Positions 13,363 to 26,919 of a stretch of 64,000 nucleotides of DNA are shown piece after piece. Under the pieces are notes generated by a model. The model saw only the letters and a list, made by a program, of their open reading frames with translations, was not told the DNA's origin and ran no database searches. The stretch lies in contig JAFFJZ010000006.1 in assembly GCA_018340375.1 (NCBI GenBank), positions 28,030,001-28,094,000 on the forward strand, given 5' to 3'. The translations under genes and the position numbers were made by a program. Each line of letters begins with the position of its first letter. The stretch's first letter is position 1. The DNA comes from Gonatopus flavifemur (Eukaryota > Arthropoda > Insecta > Hymenoptera > Dryinidae).

Positions 13363-13582
13363 CATGGAAGTGGTAAATTTCTATTGTACCAAAATTGTTT
13401 GTATTGTACATGAAATTTCATGTTTTTCACTCAAATTTTCCAATAGATGTGCTGGAATTTTTATAATTTAAACGTAATTTTCCTGATATGGAGATGTGCA
13501 AATCCAATAGCTACGCAGATATTTATGATCCACGTCAGTCTAAGTACAATCCCAGAAGTTTTTGATTTTCTACCCACTCCAA

Positions 13583-13866
13583 CCCTAGTAGAAATTTGAT
13601 CAGGCGTTCCCTATTTTCAATAAGGCGCTGATCAGGTTAGGATCCGGGAACCGTGAATAAGGGGAATTTTATTAGCCTTTTACAAGGGACTTATCTGATT
13701 TCTCTAACAGGATTCGAATAGGGTTGTAACACAGGGGTACAATAGGGTTCGAATGAGATTTCCATGAAATCGAACGAAACAGGAAACCCCTTAGAGAAAC
13801 CTAATGAGAACCTAATAGGGAATCAGGCATGCCTCGTCACTTTCCCATCCAAAATTCCTACTAGGG
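13583..13866. mobile_element. CCCTAGTAGAAATTTGATCAGG element, copy 1 (uninterrupted)
   Basis: Starts CCCTAGTAGAAATTTGATCA and ends AAAATTCCTACTAGGG. 284 bp. It matches the interrupted copy at 36,220-37,883 throughout, and so gives the pre-insertion sequence for that copy. The start and end are short inverted repeats. Confidence 0.8.
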
Positions 13867-14570
13867 ATGGAAGATTTAACACACTCACCTCTCCGTTAAC
13901 CTTGAAAACGAACCGCAATAACAGTCAGAAACATTGGGAAAACAAATTTAATAAAAGATCTCGACACAACTGCTTGGCTATTGGATTTGCACATCTTCAT
14001 ATTTATGATTCACGCAATTCCAAGTACTATCCCAGAAGTTTTTGTAATTTTCCTGCACAAATGTACAGGTTAATTGCTCCCAGTATGGTACTGGAAGTTT
14101 TCCGTATATCTTTTCTTACAATGTAGCCATAAATTTTATAAGAATTTGGTTAGGATTAGCTATCAGACCTGCGGAATCAGGATTTTTTGGTACTTCTCAA
14201 GTTTTAACGAGAGCTCTGGAGATTTTTCACCGTCAAATTCAGCACCAATGGAATCATTTGAACAACAACAATGACTATCCTAGCAGAAATGATTCTGGCT
14301 ACATTTCAGTTAATGTCCAGGTCCTTTCTAGTGACTAACTAGAAGAATCCATTTATGGAGATGTCTAGGCCCTCACGAGAATCTATCCAAGGACTAGCAA
14401 GTGTCTAGTGGCTAGCGGGAAACTTGTAAGGGCCTAGCGAGTACTGATATGAAGTTTACTCGGGAGCAAAGCTCCTCAAAAAGTGCTGGACAATAGCTGT
14501 AATCAATTTTACAAGGGTGATGCTAAATTGAATAAGTTGCTACGAACATTAATGTTGGGAGAACAGAGTA

Positions 14571-14783
14571 CACGGAAAGACCGGGTCTATCAATATTTAG
14601 AAAAATGATTGTCAATTCAGAGACAAAGAGGATCGCTGAAAAATATTAACAGTTGATAGTTTCATTGGTATTTTTCACAGTGAAACTATCAATTGTTGAT
14701 ACATCGACTACGAATTTTTAGTAGACTCACTAAGAATATTTTTCAGCGATCCTCTAAATATTAATAGACCCGGTCTTTCCGTG
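14571..14783. mobile_element. palindromic MITE with CACGGAAAGACC ends, TA target
   Basis: TA, then CACGGAAAGACCGGGTCTAT, facing AGACCCGGTCTTTCCGTG, then TA. GAGGATCGCTGAAAAATATT is mirrored in the right arm. 213 bp. Confidence 0.85.
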
Positions 14784-15558
14784 TACATCAAACAAATCAA
14801 AGATCTTATCACGCATGAAATAGTTTTATCTGGCTAATTTGAATGTTAACACCAATCAGAGATATAATTATCACATTCTCATAATCAATAAATTAAGATG
14901 AAAATACTCATGAGACAATTATAAACTGTTTGATTTTCCCAATTAAACGACATTCATAAACATTTAGTAATAAACATCAGGTAATTAGATCTTCTATAAA
15001 ATTTATCACCACCTGCGAGCAAAACGAGTGCAGGTATTTAGATTAACACAAGCGGATGCGAACCGTATAGTCTGTGTGGAGCACCACTCAATTGCATCTT
15101 CGCGTCGAAAGTGTTCCTAACGAGCAACAGATTCGGAAGAAATAAAAAATATACCGCGACATGTTCAAAGAATGTGACAGCAAAAAAAAACCTCTGGAAG
15201 AATAATAACTTCTTCAACCATCGTCGTTCTTTTCAAATCGATTCAACATCGAGTAGTAAAACTTGATAGCATACTACTTCTCCATATCTCCACGGGTAAC
15301 GTAAGAAGAACCGGTTGCTTTTAGTTATTACTTTCCTCTTTCGCCTTTTCCATCAATCTTTTTCAAACATCGATGGAAAAACAAACGAGTTATTCCATGA
15401 TCGAAGGCCCGCGTTCATCGCAAATAATCAACTTGCGTTTTCCGTTGTTCTTTATCCGTCGTGAACCGAACTGGACAGATTTTTCTTCGATTCTTGTCAG
15501 AGATTTAACATTTCAAGTTTCTTCTTCGACAATTTTTCACAATAGAAGAAGAAAAAAA

Positions 15559-15564
<6 letters not shown>

Positions 15565-15593
<29 letters not shown>
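15565..15593. repeat. (GA)n microsatellite
   Basis: About 13 GA units. Confidence 0.95.
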
Positions 15594-15594
<1 letters not shown>

Positions 15595-18562
15595 TTCGTT
15601 GCCACCTTCACACGCAAGGTGGAGTTCAAAGAAGGAGAATCAATTTCATAAAGAAAGAAATAAGAGTTGTTTTCGAAATCGGAATAATTATTCTTCTTTT
15701 TTCACGATAATTGCGAATAATCGCTCTGAAATGTCGTTAATTATACTAAATGACGTTGATAATGGTCGTCTAATGAGAGTAAAAATCAGATTACTTCTTG
15801 ATAATAATTGTTATGAACCAAGAATTTCAATAAATAATACTTCAAATTATAAGTGTCGATGAATAATTTGAGAGTGTAACATGTAACAACTAATTTCGAA
15901 TGAAAACAAAAGTAATAAGAATGAAACAATTGAATGTCGTTTGAGAAAGTGCAAAATTTATGACAGGAGACAAAAAGAAAAAAAACAACAAAAAGAGGAA
16001 GAAGAATCGGAGAAAGTTGTGTTGGAATTACATTTCAACGACACCCAAATTAATTACGACAATGCAATTTGTCGGATTTCATTAATGACTCAGAAATTAT
16101 GATAATTAAATTTGATTAAATTCACAGGACGATTTTCTGTATTGGATTCTATATTTTTCTCCCAATTGTTTCCAATTCGTGGACATAAATTATATATACA
16201 AATTTGGACAGGCGTGACAAGGGAAGAAGGAAACGATTCACCTTTCAGCATCTCGTACTTTGTATTCTGGAGTGTCAATGAAAATAATGAATACATATAT
16301 TCGTGTCACTTGAACTCGTTCTCGACAAATTTATTTATAATACTTTCCCTCGCACGATCATCGTTCAAGCTGAAGAAAGGAGAATTGTAAAACACCGAAA
16401 GTCGGCATAAGAATCTCGAGAAAGTCATCGTTTTATCATAATAACTGTCGGGGGGAATAACACGCGTACAATGTTGATACGTGTATTGTAATTCAATTAT
16501 ATAATAAATTCTTTTCATGATGCAACGACGCCGGAATGATATTGATTGATTTTGAAGAATATCGTTGGATTAATAATTCATGAAATTCTTCTGATCGAAT
16601 CAAGAACATTCCATGGTTTTCGAATGTATTCATCATTTCGGATTCCCAAGGTATTTCGTGAATCACGTATACCAAAAATCAAGTTCTTATTTCAAAAATT
16701 GATGCAAGATACGAAAATTATTCACTGTAGAAAAATTCTTTCTGACACTCAAGGAAATTTCAAAAACACTTTCCGAAATTAAATTAAGTTGAAATTTTAT
16801 TGAAAATTCAGAACTTTTGGTTGGGAATGATATTTTAAAATTCAACAAAATAGGCCACCTTATTAATAATTGATACTAATGATTCGAAACAATCGAATAT
16901 CGCATGTTGAAGAGTCCAAGTCGATAACGATATATATCGTTCGTGTATTCACTGAACCAGTACACCAGTTGTAATCATAGCATGGTTGTATGTCGCTTGG
17001 AAACGAACATCAAAACAGGGCAACGTCCTCTAGGTGGTGGTTGGGGAATAATGAGGGTTATTAAAGCGATTGGGATCAAGATTATCGAAGAGAAAGAATT
17101 TTATTTTAATGGACCTGTGGGTTGCGTAACGCTAAACACGAGGGACACATAAATTTTCATACGAAATTTCAGATTGAATTTTTATATTCGATATATCTCA
17201 AGAAATTCTAGAGTCTGAACAGCAAATCGATCCAATTTGAAACACGAAGTTTTCTCTTCTTGACCTCCAAGTTTTTATAAAAAAAATCCGAGGGATAGGA
17301 TTTATATCAACGCAATCGGATGAGCAAAATTGTTGGAAAGAAAAAAAACAATAAGGAAAAATCATCAATCTCCATCATTGACTATATATTGAATATCGAA
17401 GTCATTTTCAGACGTATAATAACTTCCTGGATTCGTGGTAGGCTACCCACCAACATCCAAATCGAAACGTCGATAAGTCGTGAGCGGGCAGGTACAACAA
17501 CCTCTCAGGGAGAGATTCAGTAGTGTTGTTCAATATCCATTGTTCTCTCCGGGTTTTTTTCATAACGATGGCGAAAAGTGAAAAACGATTTTTCAAGTAC
17601 AAAAAAGAGGAAAAAAAAAGAGTCTTCCCTCGATGAATCGTCATTCAAAATATAGGATGAATCATCCATTATCATCGTGGTACGAAGATCGTAGAAGGTT
17701 GATTATTTTATCACTGCTGATATATATAAATGTATACACACTCCGCTAAGTTACATCAAAGTTTATCCTTGCGAATTGTTTATCGATAAAATACAAGGTT
17801 ATGTCTGTCGAAGTTCAATAAAGCCGATAGAACATCATCATTAGGAAAGGCTGAAGAATAAAAAACAGTTGAAATTTCCATTGATGCGCCACTGTGAAAG
17901 AATTCTTTCTGGAAATTCGGAAAATGTGACTGTGATTTTTACACACTGACAGAAAAATGATCTGGTTAGAAAACCCGTAATTGCAATAATTTAAAATCTT
18001 GTGCTATTCGCCAAAAAATAGGATTTTGACATCCAGAACAAGTGACTGAAGCTAAAATTAACTACATTTCCCAGGTCAGAGAAACCAGATTTTTTTTCTT
18101 GCTGTGATAACCAGAATATGTGATTAATTTTGGCTTCGACCATCTTTTTCTGGACTTCATCATCACATTTTTTTGTGTTGTATTGCGCTTTGAAATTGAG
18201 TTGAGATTTCTTCAAATTCAGCCCAATTTTTCTGAAAACTCAGGAGGAATTTTTTTTACGGTGTGTAAAGACTAATGTAATTCAAAAAGATACACGGGAA
18301 GACATTTTCAACTGTATACGCTAAATTTTAGCTATCACAACCAAACGTTTTCACAACACAAATAATTGTTCTATTCAAAGTTACATCAATCGGCTGCCAG
18401 GTTTGGGCCCCTAGTGTTTCAACTTCATCCAGAACTGCATTGACTGAACAAAGGTTTGGAACCTTCAAAACAGGGCTGCAGTTATGTCCACGAAACTACA
18501 GAATCATTCTAAGAGAGCACTGAACTCCATCTAAAAATTGTTTCCCGTAAATATGCGACATA

Positions 18563-18771
18563 CACTGAAACAAAAATTTATTCCAGTCAAATAAATATTT
18601 ATTAGAATTAACAAAATATTCTTTGGAATCAAATAAACGATTAAAACCATCTATTTAATTCAAATAAATTATTTTGGTTCCAAAGAATATTTTGTTAATT
18701 CTAATAAATATTTCTTTGGTACAGGACAAATAAATATTTATTTGACTGGAATCATTTTGTTTTTTTCAGTG
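18563..18771. mobile_element. palindromic MITE, CACTGAAACAAAAA ends, TA target
   Basis: Flanked by TA. The arms hold TTCCAGTCAAATAAATATTT and its inverse AAATATTTATTTGACTGGAA, plus AGAATTAACAAAATATTCTT and AAGAATATTTTGTTAATTCT. 209 bp. Confidence 0.85.
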
Positions 18772-19429
18772 TACCAACCCACCCCAATCAAATTGTAATA
18801 ATTATAACTAAATATTTTAGCACTCGTAGCCCGTGTAAGAAATTAATTCTTGGCAGCAGTTTGGGTCAAACTAGGCGTCCTCGTTTCATTTCGGGCCCTG
18901 TTTTGGTTACCCTTAATAGGACCTAAACAGGATTGTCACGCAATCATCTTCAGGGCCTGCATAGTATTCCCAACTTGATGAAACTAGGACCTTTAAAAGG
19001 ATGATAAATTGTTGCGAATATCATTAAATGGAATAAATATTGCAAAGAGGAAACTTCCTCGATTGAAAATTGGGTTATCCAAGTACGCAGTGAACACAGT
19101 AATCATGCATGAAATATTTTTTTGGGGGCATACACCGCAAAAAGTCGAAATTACCAATACGATTTCAGTAAATTTGCTTTTCAAAGTAGGTTTATATTCA
19201 AAAACAGGAAGCAAGATTCTATGCAGGCTGTAGTTGGGTGCATTCAGATTCTCAAAACAGGGGCAAACATTGGGAATGCAGCTTGGCCCCACGTTGGTTG
19301 TGTACAGGTATGCTTGAATCAAGATTTTCGGAAGGATACGGGAAGCCTTGCAAGGCTTTATTAAGACTTTAGTTGGTGTGCCTAGATTTTTAAAACCGAG
19401 GAAAAAATTGGTAATGCAGCATGGCCCCA

Positions 19430-19659
19430 CACAGTAAAAATTTCATATTAGATATTACCATATTTATATTGTACTTTTGGGATATACTTGATTATGTCGT
19501 TATGATCCACAAGTATACGAGCATTCACCATGCTCTCTCGTGAGGATGGAGATAAATATGTTATAACTTGAAATGAATATAGTTCTGAGCCTTATAATAA
19601 AGTATATCCCACGAGTACCATAAAAATATAGTAATCTTTAATATAAACTTTTCTCTGTG
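19430..19659. mobile_element. palindromic MITE with CACAG ends
   Basis: CACAGTAAAAATTTCATATT faces AATATAAACTTTTCTCTGTG. TTGTACTTTTGGGATATACTT is mirrored as AAGTATATCCCACGAGTACC. 230 bp, moderately diverged. Confidence 0.7.
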
Positions 19660-19834
19660 CATACGGGCTTTATATAGTTGTCCCTGACTTAGAGAAATCA
19701 GGCTGAATATCAGCAACCCGACTAGGACCCTTAGTGGTCAAGGTTAGGACATCCTAAGTTTTGATACCAATTCAATACAGGACGCTCGGAAAAATTCCCA
19801 CACGGGAGGACAGCTGTTTTTTTAGCAGCAATTA

Positions 19835-20101
19835 CACGGCAAAAATATTATCTTATAAATTACGATATAAGAATTGTATCGGGGGACTATATCTGCGGAA
19901 TTAATCTATTCAAAATGTAACATCGTGATTTGTGGTGTTTTTTGGTTGGATCATGTTGAATATTACAATGTTCACTCCTGAAAAAGAAGGTTATAATAAC
20001 AGCAATTTGTGTCTCGAATATCTGATAATTTTTCCTTCTTCAAGTACGATCCTATGCTACAATTTTAACATCGTAATTTGACGGATAATATTTTTTCCGT
20101 G
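19835..20101. mobile_element. palindromic MITE with CACGGCAAAAATATT ends, TA target
   Basis: TA, CACGGCAAAAATATTATC facing GATAATATTTTTTCCGTG, TA. 267 bp; the interior arms are diverged. Confidence 0.8.
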
Positions 20102-22427
20102 TAGCTAAACTCGAGCTGATGAAGCCAAAAATGAACTATAGAACTCTCCGTACAGCAGAGACAGTGGTAGCCCATAAAATATATAAAAATCTCCTCGCAT
20201 TGATGTTTAATTTTAATCACTAGGAGGAGCACATCACGTATCGTTGGTTATGTCACTCGTAGAACCGATACAGGTTAACGGTATTGTCACACATCGCTGC
20301 TACTTGCCTGACGTACCAATCGAACCGTACAAAAAATGTGTATATGAATGAATAATAATCAAAGAAGCGGTTTCCATATCCATCCGTATTTATGCTGATA
20401 AACATTCTCACTCCAAGAGAATCCTCCTCATTTTCTGCATAATTTTTAACGGTGCCGAGCGATACGACACTCAATTATAGGTGTTTCAAAAGACAGTAAT
20501 TTACATACTCTGCGTAATTTACCGGTAGCACGGTAAGAATAGATTGATTTCTTGGGAAAATAATGATTATAGTTCGCGTTCATCTTCATTGGACGAATGG
20601 ATACAATAATATCATCTCACGTGCATTTACCGGCTATCATTAGAGATGAACGACGAGCGATGACCAATGCTTTTCCGCGTATTCAATTTTCTACGGATAA
20701 TCAAAGGAAATGATTTAATACTCAAGTTGGATAAAGATGGTGGATAGTTAACCGATATGCGCTTGTGAACACGTTTATGCGGTCCAGTAATGATTTTAAT
20801 AATAGAACCAGAAGAATTGGCGCCAGTATTGTGGAGCGTATCAAAGAGAATCGAGGACGAGCGATATTATCCTAGTCGCGCACCGTTCGATTCGTAAATA
20901 AAACTTATATAGGCGGCGGGGCGTCTATCGTGATGGAAAATTGATAGTGAAAGTCTGAAATTACAAGCTCTACTAGTTGCATATAAACACAATATTTCAA
21001 AAAGAAATATATTTATATATATGATACATAGATACACTCTCTCGTCAGTTCATCGCAGGTTATTCAACGGTTTTCTCAAATCAGAGGGAGTGATTGTAAT
21101 CCTTAATTCTTTCAATTAACCGATCGATGTGTGAAAAGATATAAGGATGAGATTTTGTTTTTCATTCACGATGAAAGTCCCCTGCTGTTTCTTGTGAGAA
21201 TTACTCTACCTGGGTATATTATATTATCAAAATTCAACGCGACTTTTGTTTCTTCTCTCATTTTTAATCGAATTCTGTGTTCCTTTCTCTTTCTCTTTCG
21301 ATCTGCTACTCAAAGTTGCTAAAGGCAATCATCGGCACTAAACTTATTATAGTTGTAGTAAATCGATTAAGTACTTGAGGTGGAGTGTAGAAAATTGACT
21401 GGTTAATCGTGCCTCTTGGGTTTGTCCGCAGGTATCTCGACGTTATAATCAATATCTAATTGCAAAGGAATTACAGTCTGCCAAATTGTTGTGTAATACG
21501 AAACCATGTTGTTTTTATGTTTACAATATATATATGTGGGTTTTTGTGACATACCGTGCATGCGGTTGCAAATCGGAAAAACTTGAAATAATGATGTGAT
21601 TTGATGAAAATTACGCAACTTTGCGAGGAATTCGAATTTCCGAGAATCAAAATACAGAATTGTTTGTTGTAAAACTGTGTAATCGCAAAAACTGATAATA
21701 TTATTCTCACTTATTTTCCTTTCATTTGATTTTTCATCCTTTCTCTTGTTCTTGGTGATCGAGGAGGGAAAGAGAGATATACGAGTATCTGTTTACTATT
21801 TGTTTCTGTTTGTAAACGTCGAGTCAAGGTTGTTGCACAAGTGTCATGAAAAACTACTTAGCAAAGCGGTACATGATGCATTGTGCAAAGACGATTCCCC
21901 TGAAAGCAATGCCGCATTCCATCTCAAACATCCCACTTCTACTTTTCACGTATTATTTGACAAATTAACCAACTGTGAAGAATTTCATTCACGCGAGTAT
22001 TGACACGGAAACGATTGAAAGCGAAATAGCAGGGGGTATTTTTCGTGTGCCTTTATCCAAGAGTTTGAATTCAACTAAGAATTCGCTTCGGTAGCAGTTT
22101 CTTAGATGTCACAGTGATGCCACAGCAAGAACAACACACAGTTCAATTGTTTTGCTCTCACTGAAATTGTACTGTGACAGCTACAACAAATTCTCGCTGT
22201 GTCCGCTAATAAATAGCTGTAGCAGCAAAAACGTGCTTTTCATATCGAAAATGGCGTATTCAATCCATTCTAAGATGCAACCCAAACTAGCCCTGTTTCA
22301 ACTAAAAGTAAGTATCATTGACAAAAAATTGAATTTCAAGTAAGATGCAGCCACATCGATTCCATCTTTTTCATGTGAACAGCCGGCAGCGCTTGAGTTT
22401 TCGTTTCATCAATAATCAATTGAGCAG

Positions 22428-22912
22428 CCTTGGTAGAAATTTATTTGGGCGCCCCATTTACCATCCACGTACTAGATGGGACCCATATGGGGAGAACTGG
22501 ATAACACATTCCAGCCAATTTGACTTTAGTACCCCAACATTTACTTGGTTCATGTAGATTTTTCAGGCGTCAACTGATCGTACAGAGACATTGATAGTCC
22601 ATCCACGCGGTCAGAGGAATCAAAAGAAGTCCCAACGTTTCAATTTGTTTCACTCAGGATTATTTTATGGAAATAAATTCAAAAGCAACGTTCTTGACTG
22701 GAGATTACATGCCAAAATACATTGCTATCTTATTCATAAGTGTGATTTTACACAAAACACATGATTTCACATTTCTAATTATCAATTTGAACAACATTCT
22801 AGCAATTCCCTGGGACATCTAGATGGGCACAGGCTAGAAAGTATCAAACCAACCTAACATCTGGGAAAATTAGCTGGGGCCCATCTAATTCCCAATCATA
22901 ATTTCTACTAGG
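22428..22912. mobile_element. element with TAGTAGAAATTT-type ends
   Basis: CCTTGGTAGAAATTTATTTGG faces CCCAATCATAATTTCTACTAGG. The ends resemble the 13.6 and 36.2 kb family; the interior is different (GATGGGACCCATAT; CTAGATGGGCACAGG). Confidence 0.5.
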
Positions 22913-23218
22913 AAATAACTCTCAACTATGCATTATCGACTGTGATGATGTCTCTGTGTGAAACTTTGGTTATTTAACCACTGGACTGCATCACTGTAAA
23001 GTCCGACTGAATGTGACTTGAAAACTTGTTTGAAATCCAGTCTTTCCATTGTATTACACGCTCGTTTTCGTTGCTTTCTTCCAGTTAAAACAAGGCCAGT
23101 TCAAGCTGCATCTTGAAATCAACTTATATTCAGAATGAAATTAAGTTTCACTTTTTACTGCAAATCTGCCACTTTCAATTTCATGAGAGTACAAATTGAA
23201 AATAAGGAACAGACATTC

Positions 23219-23451
23219 CACGCTGTAAAAAATCTGGGGAGCTTTCCTTCATCCTATTGGTGCATAGTATTTTCATAAAAAAATGAGAGATTTTGGCATT
23301 ACTTTGAGGAATCATTTGGTTCTTTGGGTGTTGAATCCTCTACAAACGAAGGAAAATTCCACCAAATTATGGTGAAGAATTCCCCTCCTCCGGAGGAACT
23401 TTGTTACCACTATTTTTTCGGGGAAAATTCCACAATTATTTTTTCACAGTG
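23219..23451. mobile_element. MITE related to the 9.3 and 33.2 kb elements
   Basis: Shares TTGAATCCTCTACAAACGAA and GGAAAATTCCACCAAATTAT with those copies. Ends CGCTGTAAAAAATC and TTTTTTCACAGTG. Confidence 0.6.
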
Positions 23452-25387
23452 CATGTACAAGATTGAAGATTAAAAGAAAAATCTTTGTTTTTTCTTTCAG
23501 AGTGACCGTAACTCTGCAGGAAGGAATCATAGGTGACTGATCTTGAAGAGTAAGAGTAGTACTGAATAATGCAATTAGACAAGAAGATTAAGGAAATTCT
23601 GTGCGCTCTGCACTTGACTTCGAACGTAGCAAAGAAAAAACCCTTTTTCCCGAGCACTTAACCTCAAATACCTCAGAATCTTGTCGTAATGGTCCAATCC
23701 TGACTTGAGATTCGGATTCTATGCAGCAAATTACAATCGAATTTTGCCAATGAGAAAATGTATTCCTCACTGGGTTGATAATGTGAATGCTCATGATGTT
23801 GTTGGGGCATATCTCATAACTTAGGATGGTTGTAATTTTGCAAGAAAAAATTAAATCGAAGGGGAAGAGTGTTATTGAATTATAAAATCGGAAAAAAATA
23901 TTCAAACAATTTTTCATGCCAGAAAAGATGAAAAATCGAAGGCTAAAAATAGAAAAAATCCATTTTCTGAGTGAATTACCTCGAATATCTCAAAACGCTC
24001 ATGTGATGACCCACTTCTGGCTTCAGATTTGGATTCTACGCGGAAAATCACTCCGAATATGACCCTCAGTTATCGAAGAGCAATCAAAACTCATTTTTTG
24101 CAGACCAATGATATTTTGATAAAACAAAAAACCTTCAAAGCCATTGCGCCATCTCTAAATAATTCTTGTCGGTGTGCAGGTTGTGGGAGGATTTTTCTCA
24201 ACTACATTCTAAGAGTTTTTCAGGTGGGAGCGAAGGAAAAAAATATCGATTCAAAACGAAACATCCTAATGAAGCAAATTATGAGGACTGTAGTAGATGT
24301 TTAGAAATTCAACGTTTGGCGGATAATAGACAGAGTTGGAGGACTTCATCAACTGGATATTCTCCTTTGGAGGCCTCCTTCATGAATTTTATGTGAAACA
24401 AATATCCCCTACGGAATCCAGGAAAATCCCTGTATGCATAGAACTCCTCCTCCGCCTTCGATCAAAAGCAAAACTCCCGGCAAGGTCAAAATTTTATTGT
24501 ACAAAAGTATTGTTCTTCGCAACAATACCCAGTACATAACTCATATTCGAAGAAGGTTCAATTGTCCTACTAAGGAACGGAAGTCAAACTGACCTACATA
24601 AAGAAATCCGCGGTTAATCTCTTCATTGTGTACAAAATACAAACGCGGTGAATGTGGCGACTGATTAATCCGTGAACCGTTATTACAGTCATTTATATAA
24701 TTATATATCGTCACTTCGTATCCGATAATTACATGTACATACAGTTTTCTTCTTCTGTTTACATCGGAATTATGTTCTGAGCTGTAGGATTATCTATGAT
24801 ATCTTTACACGATTATTATACATAATAAATAATGTGATTTATATAGTGGAAATTCGATAAACACGCCATAAAGTAACTCGAATCCTATCAAACAAATTTC
24901 ATCCTTCATGAAACGTTGTTACAATAATGATTCAATTGCCCGGCTTTGGGTTTCATGTATTTGTTTACATATCACGTATGAATGAACAGTCGTTTAATCC
25001 TAGATCCATCTCCTCGCGCTCTTCTTTATACATCGAGAATGTAATTTCTCCTTTCGTTATATTTGCGTTTGTAGATTAAAAAATATCTCTCAATCGCTTC
25101 AATCTAATCCAAAGGAAATTTCTCTCGGCATTCAAATTAGGAACTTTGAATGAGATCGATCCTTCTTTATACATAATTTATATAGATTTCGATACTTTTT
25201 ATATAAAATATTTTTATCTCTCATTCAAAGGTTTCTCATAATGAGAAAAAAAAATAATCATCACACACATTTACGCAAATCCGGACTCTGAAAAAGAGTT
25301 GTTCGAAGTGGAAGAAAACTCCCTTTAAAAGTTGAATTTTGAGTATATGATGTTGTCAAAGAGGACTTATAACCTGAAACAACTGAC

Positions 25388-25708
25388 CTTATGTATTGAA
25401 TATAACCGTGTCTGGCATCCTCGAGAAGAAATCCAGGATTTCTCATGCCGATATTCTCATCGAAAACCATAGGTTGAAGAGGGAGTTGGCAGAGCATCGA
25501 TGAACCTGCACTCCTCTGGCGCACACACAAATATAATGAAAAAAATAAATAAACACGCACTGATTTTTGTCGCGATAAAAAAAGAGGGGGTGGAAAAGAG
25601 GACGAACAACGAGAGCGAAACTCTTGATTCACCCTCTGGAGATACACTGTAAACCAGCCACGTGGCGACGACGACGGCGGCGGCAACGAGGACGGCAGCA
25701 ATTCTCAT
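25388..25708 (-). other. possible alternative first exon pair within slingshot intron 2
   Basis: Minus strand. An ATG at 25,708 opens MRIAAVLVAAAVVVATW, a hydrophobic segment, up to a possible GTGAAT donor at 25,632. A second open stretch (25,505-25,388, after a TGCAG acceptor) reads ...MVFDENIGMRNPGFLLED... to a GTCAGT donor. The phases (1 into 1) join cleanly, and the second exon ends after two bases of a codon, as slingshot exon 2 does. The Ala/Val run comes from GCC/GTC trinucleotides, so it may be repeat-derived. No family recognised. Confidence 0.2.
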
Positions 25709-26270
25709 CCAAATTAAAGGCCAATGATTCCCGTCGTCGCGTCGTACACAACATTTTTCCCCATTCCCTTTATGAGTACTCCATCGAACCCACGGAATCC
25801 AAACTCGATACTCGGGGAAACAGATTCATGGTTTCCCCGTTCTCCTCTGTTCACGAAACCAACTCAAATGAAATATCAAAAAAACGCACGAGAACCAACG
25901 AACAGGCATCCGACAGACACGGTTCGAAGCGGCTTCTCACACGGGTGTTATCAATTATTTTTCTGTTATACACAGCACGTAAACGATAGAAAAATCAACG
26001 GTTCAAAGCCGGCTACGAACGGAATTCATAAACCCGAAGGTTATTCGGCGTACGCGAAGCGACTGAAGTGTAATGCGAATATCCAAAGAGCAGGAGCGGG
26101 AGTTCCAGCGGCAACCTTATCCCCACCATCCATCTTTCACCCCGCCACACAATTTTCAGGCTTTCGTATAAACTGGTGTGATGTGTGTCGTCTCCGGTCT
26201 CCTATCCCTCGTGGTGAGACGATTCACGGAAATCTAACCTTTTATCATCGACGCCCAAATGCAAAGTGAA
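25600..26270. other. GC-richer block with long open frames, no gene called
   Basis: Clearly richer in GC than its surroundings. A plus-strand frame is open for 181 codons (25,724-26,269) but has no domain, no helpful splice context and ordinary low-information composition. A conserved regulatory block or alternative promoter is as likely as coding sequence. Confidence 0.25.
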
Positions 26271-26738
26271 TTCGAAAAGAAATGCAAAAGAGGGGAGGGA
26301 ACAAGATCGATAAGTTAACGCGTCACAAGAGGAAATCAATCAGACGAATGACAGAAATTGGTGTTACGTTTGATGAGTTCAGTAACTCGAACTGTACCGG
26401 GGGTTGAGTCAATATTTCAATAATTATATAAAAATTATACATAATAGTCACTTTTATATAATTCTGATATAATGGTTGAATAATAATTATATAGATCTTG
26501 TATATAAAACATACACTGTGAAATATAATTTTACAATATTCTCCCAAAAATGATGGAAAATTTTTCAAAATTATATATAATTTTTATACAACTATATATA
26601 AATTATATACAAAACATATCAAATTAGATACAAATGATGTATATGATTGTGAAAACTTCTACTCGAGCCCCCCTGAAATTTGAAGAGTCATTTTCCCTGA
26701 ATATTAAATAAGTATACCCAAATAGCATACGCAGAACC

Positions 26739-26919
26739 CCAGTGAAAAAATTTTATAGAATCTCATGTCAAGATTTGGCTCTATGCAAACTGTATGAAAT
26801 TTCTATAGAAAAACCCACAGAAAGTCATGGAGAACAAAATCATTCGTGAAAGTTCTATTTTATATAATTTGCATACAGCTAAATTTTGACATGGAGTTCT
26901 ATGAAATTTCTTCACCAGG
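26739..26919. mobile_element. palindromic MITE, about 180 bp
   Basis: CCAGTGAAAAAATTTTATAG pairs with CTATGAAATTTCTTCACCAG, and CATGTCAAGATTTGGCTCTA pairs with TACAGCTAAATTTTGACATG. Confidence 0.7.

Noticed and set aside
18993..19430. 145-codon minus-strand frame
   Set aside because: It covers internally repeated sequence (two similar GGGAATGCAGC(T/A)TGGCCCCAC units); the similarity is at the DNA level and no protein family is evident.
20253..20474. Minus-strand frame with an aromatic-rich stretch (…RFFDYYSFIYTFFVRFDWYV…)
   Set aside because: Considered as an exon of a nested gene, but no acceptor and donor pair fits and no family is recognised.
25724..26269. 181-codon plus-strand frame
   Set aside because: It lies in a GC-richer block where stops are rare, with no domain or splice support. 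Kept only as a compositional block.
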